Of a stretch of DNA of 42,287 nt, positions 42,217 through 42,287 are shown piece by piece. The position numbers were made by a program, and so were the translations under genes. Source of the DNA: VRUE01 sp044867925 (lineage in GTDB: Bacteria; Actinomycetota; Thermoleophilia; Solirubrobacterales; 70-9); NCBI GenBank assembly GCA_044867925.1, contig JBIOVV010000095.1, positions 1-42,287 of the forward strand, written 5' to 3'. Position 1 is the stretch's first letter; each line of letters opens with the position of its first letter. The notes beneath the pieces were generated by a model. It saw nothing but the letters and a program-made list of their open reading frames with translations, was not told the origin of the DNA and ran no database searches.

Positions 42217-42287
42217 TTAGTTGACTTGAACGTGATGGGCGGGTGCGCAGGGGTCGCGGACGCGCTTCGCGCTGAGTGTCTGCAGAC

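Overview
The window reads as chromosomal DNA of a high-GC actinobacterium. The best guess is class Thermoleophilia (Solirubrobacterales-like). This rests on the GC-rich codon use, the 404-residue eukaryote-like NADP-isocitrate dehydrogenase, a fused AbiEi/DUF559 protein, a succinate dehydrogenase whose third gene encodes a CCG-domain (HdrB/SdhE-like) protein, and many start codons without a Shine-Dalgarno sequence. The taxonomic call is inference. I see no rRNA, tRNA, CRISPR array, insertion sequence or prophage. Both window edges are ordinary chromosome.

Layout. 1-5.2 kb: a secreted coiled-coil protein, an FMN lactate-monooxygenase-type oxidase, and a coupled metG / ABC ATPase / ABC permease run. 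5.2-8.1 kb: a lower-GC island with one gene, a secreted glycoside hydrolase fused to a PLL-like lectin propeller. 8.1-17 kb: housekeeping genes (rsmI, ROK glucokinase, LytR-CpsA-Psr protein, FmdB zinc ribbon, glyS, VOC protein, AlkZ-like winged-helix protein, FKBP lipoprotein, PRC-barrel-like protein, acyl-CoA synthetase). 17-24 kb: an AbiEi-DUF559 nuclease-like gene bracketed by palindromic repeats, an R2-like ferritin fused to an SCP2 lipid-binding domain, an amidase, an MMPL exporter and a TetR regulator. 24-29 kb: an hsp20-lon-GT39 run and a small membrane protein. 29-33 kb: a four-cysteine mini-protein, a fatty-acid hydroxylase, an AT-hook/winged-helix DNA-binding protein, and mdh and icd of the TCA cycle. 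33-37 kb: a TetR / DUF4242 pair sharing a perfect operator, an AidB-type acyl-CoA dehydrogenase and a site-2 protease with CBS domains. 37-42 kb: an M28-type peptidase and sdhA-sdhB-sdhE.

The parts that ordinary gene calling does not explain are mostly intergenic. (1) One family of long palindromes occurs four times (1896-2010, 20871-20938, 35761-35812, 36988-37106). The arms differ between copies but stay complementary, while a core is shared. (2) A second palindrome family occurs three times (11249-11289, 17020-17061, 17975-18017), and two of these bracket the DUF559 gene. (3) A 15-bp core of one operator-like palindrome occurs in front of both the ferritin-SCP2 gene and the MMPL exporter next to tetR, suggesting a small lipid-related regulon. 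(4) About a dozen genes have a TANNNT -10 hexamer 6-10 bases before the start codon, so leaderless transcription looks common here.

The genes share several metabolic themes: central carbon metabolism (glucokinase, malate and isocitrate dehydrogenases, succinate dehydrogenase), lipid handling (acyl-CoA synthetase, AidB, fatty-acid hydroxylase, SCP2 fusion, MMPL) and envelope or protein quality control (LCP protein, GT39, Lon, Hsp20, site-2 protease, FKBP).
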